From NCBI RefSeq assembly GCF_028688855.1, contig NZ_JAQTXI010000005.1, forward strand, positions 62,001 through 126,000: DNA of 64,000 bases. Direction: 5' to 3'. The notes under the pieces were generated by a model. That model was not told where the DNA came from and made no database searches. It saw only the letters and a program-made list of their open reading frames with translations. A program made the translations under genes and the position numbers. The stretch is from Neomegalonema sp. (lineage in GTDB: Bacteria > Pseudomonadota > Alphaproteobacteria > Rhodobacterales > Rhodobacteraceae). Positions 62,509-64,000 of the stretch are shown here, piece after piece (positions within the stretch are counted from its first letter, which is position 1; the number at the start of each line of letters is the position of its first letter).

Positions 62509-63081
62509 ATGGACAGCTTGGAGTTCAGCAAGATCCTTGGCGCCGGCTGCGTCGCGCTTCTGGTTTACGTGGGCATGTCGGAGATCGCGGGCGCCATGTA
62601 CGCCGGCCACAAGCTGGAGACGCCCGCCTATTCCGTCGAGGAGGCCGAAGCCGCCTCCGCCGGGCCCGCCGAAGAGGTCGCGCCCATCGCGGCCCGCCTC
62701 CAGACCGCCGATCTCGCCGCGGGCGAGAAGGCCTTCGGCGCCTGCAAATCCTGCCACACGGTCAGCAGCGACGGCAAGAACAGCACCGGCCCGGGCCTCT
62801 GGGAGCTGGTGAACCGCGAGATCGGAACCCACGCCGGGTTCTCCTATTCCTCCGCCATGGCCGAGAAGGCCGGGCAGCATTGGGACTGGGATCATCTCGA
62901 CGCCTTCCTGACCAATCCCAAGGCCTACGCGCCGGGCACCAAGATGTCCTACGCGGGTCTGCGCAATCCTCAGGCCCGGGCGAATCTGATCGCCTGGCTG
63001 AACACCCAGGGCCCTTCGCCCGCGCCCCTGCCGGAGGCTCCCGCCGCCGGAGAGGCTCCCGCCGCGCCCGTCGAGCATTGA
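62509..63081 (+). CDS. Membrane-anchored class I cytochrome c
   Basis: A 190-residue c-type cytochrome with an uncleaved N-terminal anchor (ILGAGCVALLVYVGMSEIAGAMYAG), a short linker and a cytochrome c domain. The heme site is CKSCH (C79, C82, H83) in KAFGACKSCHTVSSDGKNSTGPGLWELVNREIGTHAGFSYSSAM. The distal Met is in PGTKMSYAGLRN. The tail is Pro/Ala-rich. It resembles alphaproteobacterial CycM-type cytochrome c552 that carries electrons from the bc1 complex to terminal oxidases. It is divergent from pheA across 250 bases with no visible gene. Confidence 0.9.
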   Translation: MDSLEFSKILGAGCVALLVYVGMSEIAGAMYAGHKLETPAYSVEEAEAASAGPAEEVAPIAARLQTADLAAGEKAFGACKSCHTVSSDGKNSTGPGLWELVNREIGTHAGFSYSSAMAEKAGQHWDWDHLDAFLTNPKAYAPGTKMSYAGLRNPQARANLIAWLNTQGPSPAPLPEAPAAGEAPAAPVEH

Positions 63082-63087
63082 GCCGGA

Positions 63088-63110
63088 GGGGCGTCTGCGG
63101 GCGCCCCCTT
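63088..63110 (+). terminator. Hairpin directly after the cytochrome gene
   Basis: GGGGCG (63088-63093) pairs with CGCCCC (63102-63107), followed by CTTCC, 7 bases after the cytochrome stop. Confidence 0.45.
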
Positions 63111-63173
63111 CCTGCGGATCTCCCGGCGCAGGCGCGCGCGTTAACCGCCGATTCAAATACGCCGCATAGGTTT

Positions 63174-63206
63174 GAACCGCCCGGGAAGCTCCGCGGCGGT
63201 TCTTTC
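63174..63206 (+). terminator. Second hairpin upstream of the binding-protein gene
   Basis: GAACCGCC (63174-63181) and GGCGGTTC (63195-63202) form a perfect 8-bp stem followed by TTTC. It may back up the first terminator, or belong to the leader of the binding-protein gene that starts 130 bases downstream. Confidence 0.45.
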
Positions 63207-63331
63207 GTGACTCCACGTTTCGTGATCTTGCGCGCCGGGCTCCGGTCGCCTATCGCCATGATTTATGGAATATGATGCACGGCTCGCAGCCGTCCCGAGC
63301 TTCTCCGGGCCTCTCAAGGGGATACGCCGTC

Positions 63332-64000
63332 ATGTCGCTTCGCCTCACTCGCCGCGCCGCCGCCCTTCTTCTGGCAGGAGGGAGCGCCGGGCTGATCCTG
63401 CCGCCGCGATTGCGGGCGCAGACGGCGGGCGAGGGGGGCGCGGTCGAGAGCGCGGCCGAGAGCGCGGGAGGTTCTCCCGAAGGCTGGATCCGGCGCCATG
63501 GCTCGACCCTGGTCGGCGATCTGAAATATCCGCCGGACTTCCCGCATTTCGACTTCCTGAACCCCGACGCCCCCAAGGGCGGGCGGGTCCGTCTGGGGGG
63601 CTTCGGCAGCTTCGACAGCTTCAATCCCTTCATCGTGAAGGGGATCTCGGCTTCGGGCCTGGGCCTGCTCTTCGACACCCTGACCTCCTCGCCCTATGAC
63701 GAGATCTCGGCGAGCTACGGCCTTCTGGCGGAGTGGATGGAATATCCGCGCGACTTCTCCTCGGTGGCCTTCAAGATCCGCGAGGAGGCGCGCTGGGCCG
63801 ACGGCCGCCCCGTGACGGCGGCGGACGTGATCTTCTCCTTCAAGGCCCTGACCGAGAAGGGCGCGCCCTTCTACCGGACCTATTACCACAACGTGACCGG
63901 CGTCGAGGATCTCGGCGGCGGCGTGGCGCGCTTCACCTTCGACGAGGCGAACAATCGCGAATTGCCGCACATCATGGGGCAACTGACGATCCTGCCGCAA
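63332..64000 (+). CDS. yejA: YejA-type oligopeptide ABC transporter substrate-binding protein, N-terminal part
   Basis: The frame is open from the ATG at 63332 (AAGGGGA upstream) to the window edge (223 residues). It begins with a twin-arginine-like signal peptide (MSLRLTRRAAALLLAGGSAGLILPPRLRAQ). The following KYPPDFPHFDFLNPDAPKGGRVRLGGFGSFDSFNPFIVKG is characteristic of family 5 binding proteins of the YejA branch, which bind oligopeptides or microcin C in the periplasm. ARWADGRPVTAADVIFSFKAL is the standard family 5 motif. Permease and ATPase genes are expected beyond the window. Confidence 0.9.
   Translation, partial: MSLRLTRRAAALLLAGGSAGLILPPRLRAQTAGEGGAVESAAESAGGSPEGWIRRHGSTLVGDLKYPPDFPHFDFLNPDAPKGGRVRLGGFGSFDSFNPFIVKGISASGLGLLFDTLTSSPYDEISASYGLLAEWMEYPRDFSSVAFKIREEARWADGRPVTAADVIFSFKALTEKGAPFYRTYYHNVTGVEDLGGGVARFTFDEANNRELPHIMGQLTILPQ

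Overview
The window is a GC-rich, densely coded segment of a Gram-negative chromosome. It looks alphaproteobacterial: gpmI-envC-ctpA gene order, a waaA/DUF374/DUF4170 lipid A block, pheA next to a membrane-anchored cytochrome c and a YejA-type binding protein, a thyX-encoded thymidylate synthase, and propionyl-CoA carboxylase beside acuI. Rhodobacterales or a close relative is the best guess. I see no tRNA or rRNA gene, insertion sequence, phage gene or CRISPR array. Most of the window is housekeeping, with several accessory surface or secreted-protein genes between.

Layout. 1-5.8 kb: 5' end of rsmD, a MetY-type sulfhydrylase, a ZntB-type transporter, an AsnC/Lrp regulator divergent from an ornithine-type decarboxylase, and a small exported protein divergent from a TetR regulator with a 19-bp palindrome between them. 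5.8-11.7 kb: gpmI, an EnvC-like protein and two tandem S41 proteases. 11.9-20.4 kb: RND pump plus adaptor, a HAD phosphatase, serS and an AI-2E family transporter. 20.4-22.9 kb: two glycine-rich paralogues without signal peptides, one ending in a DUF1521 self-cleaving domain (GDPHVD site) and the other in DUF4114, with matching promoters and a matching upstream box. 22.9-28.4 kb: acuI divergent from pccA across a TTTGCAAA box, then cnoX, a Lon-N protein and Trm112. 28.4-33 kb: an ABC exporter and two genes of unknown function, one with an Ala-rich helix tract. 33-39.8 kb: mutM, waaA, DUF374, DUF4170, der, an exported unknown and a LysR regulator. 40-42 kb: a Ser/Gly-repeat exported protein with a PEP-CTERM tail.

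42.2-53.3 kb holds fmt and the most unusual locus. It has four minus-strand genes: a 1712-residue AT/KR/DH-like protein, a 669-residue truncated-KS/AT-like protein, a PfaD-like protein and an acyl-CoA dehydrogenase-family protein. The first three are plainly built like a PfaA/PfaB/PfaD polyunsaturated fatty acid synthase, yet recognisable catalytic motifs are replaced in each: both AT serines are Gly, the KS Cys is absent, the KR Ser/Tyr pattern is lost, and the PfaD GGHTDNRP segment is gone. No acyl carrier protein motif is present. The frames are intact and translationally coupled, so this looks like a retained pseudoenzyme assembly, not decay.

53.6-64 kb: thyX, an unknown, an exported papain-like protease, a pqiA-pqiA-pqiB-pqiC operon joined by 4-bp overlaps (the PqiB-like subunit has five 30-residue repeats), a double DUF1508 protein, pheA, cytochrome c and the start of a YejA-type binding protein running off the end. 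Long open frames opposite the repeat-rich and PUFA-like genes were judged to be GC-driven shadows. All assignments come from reading the sequence; no database search was run.
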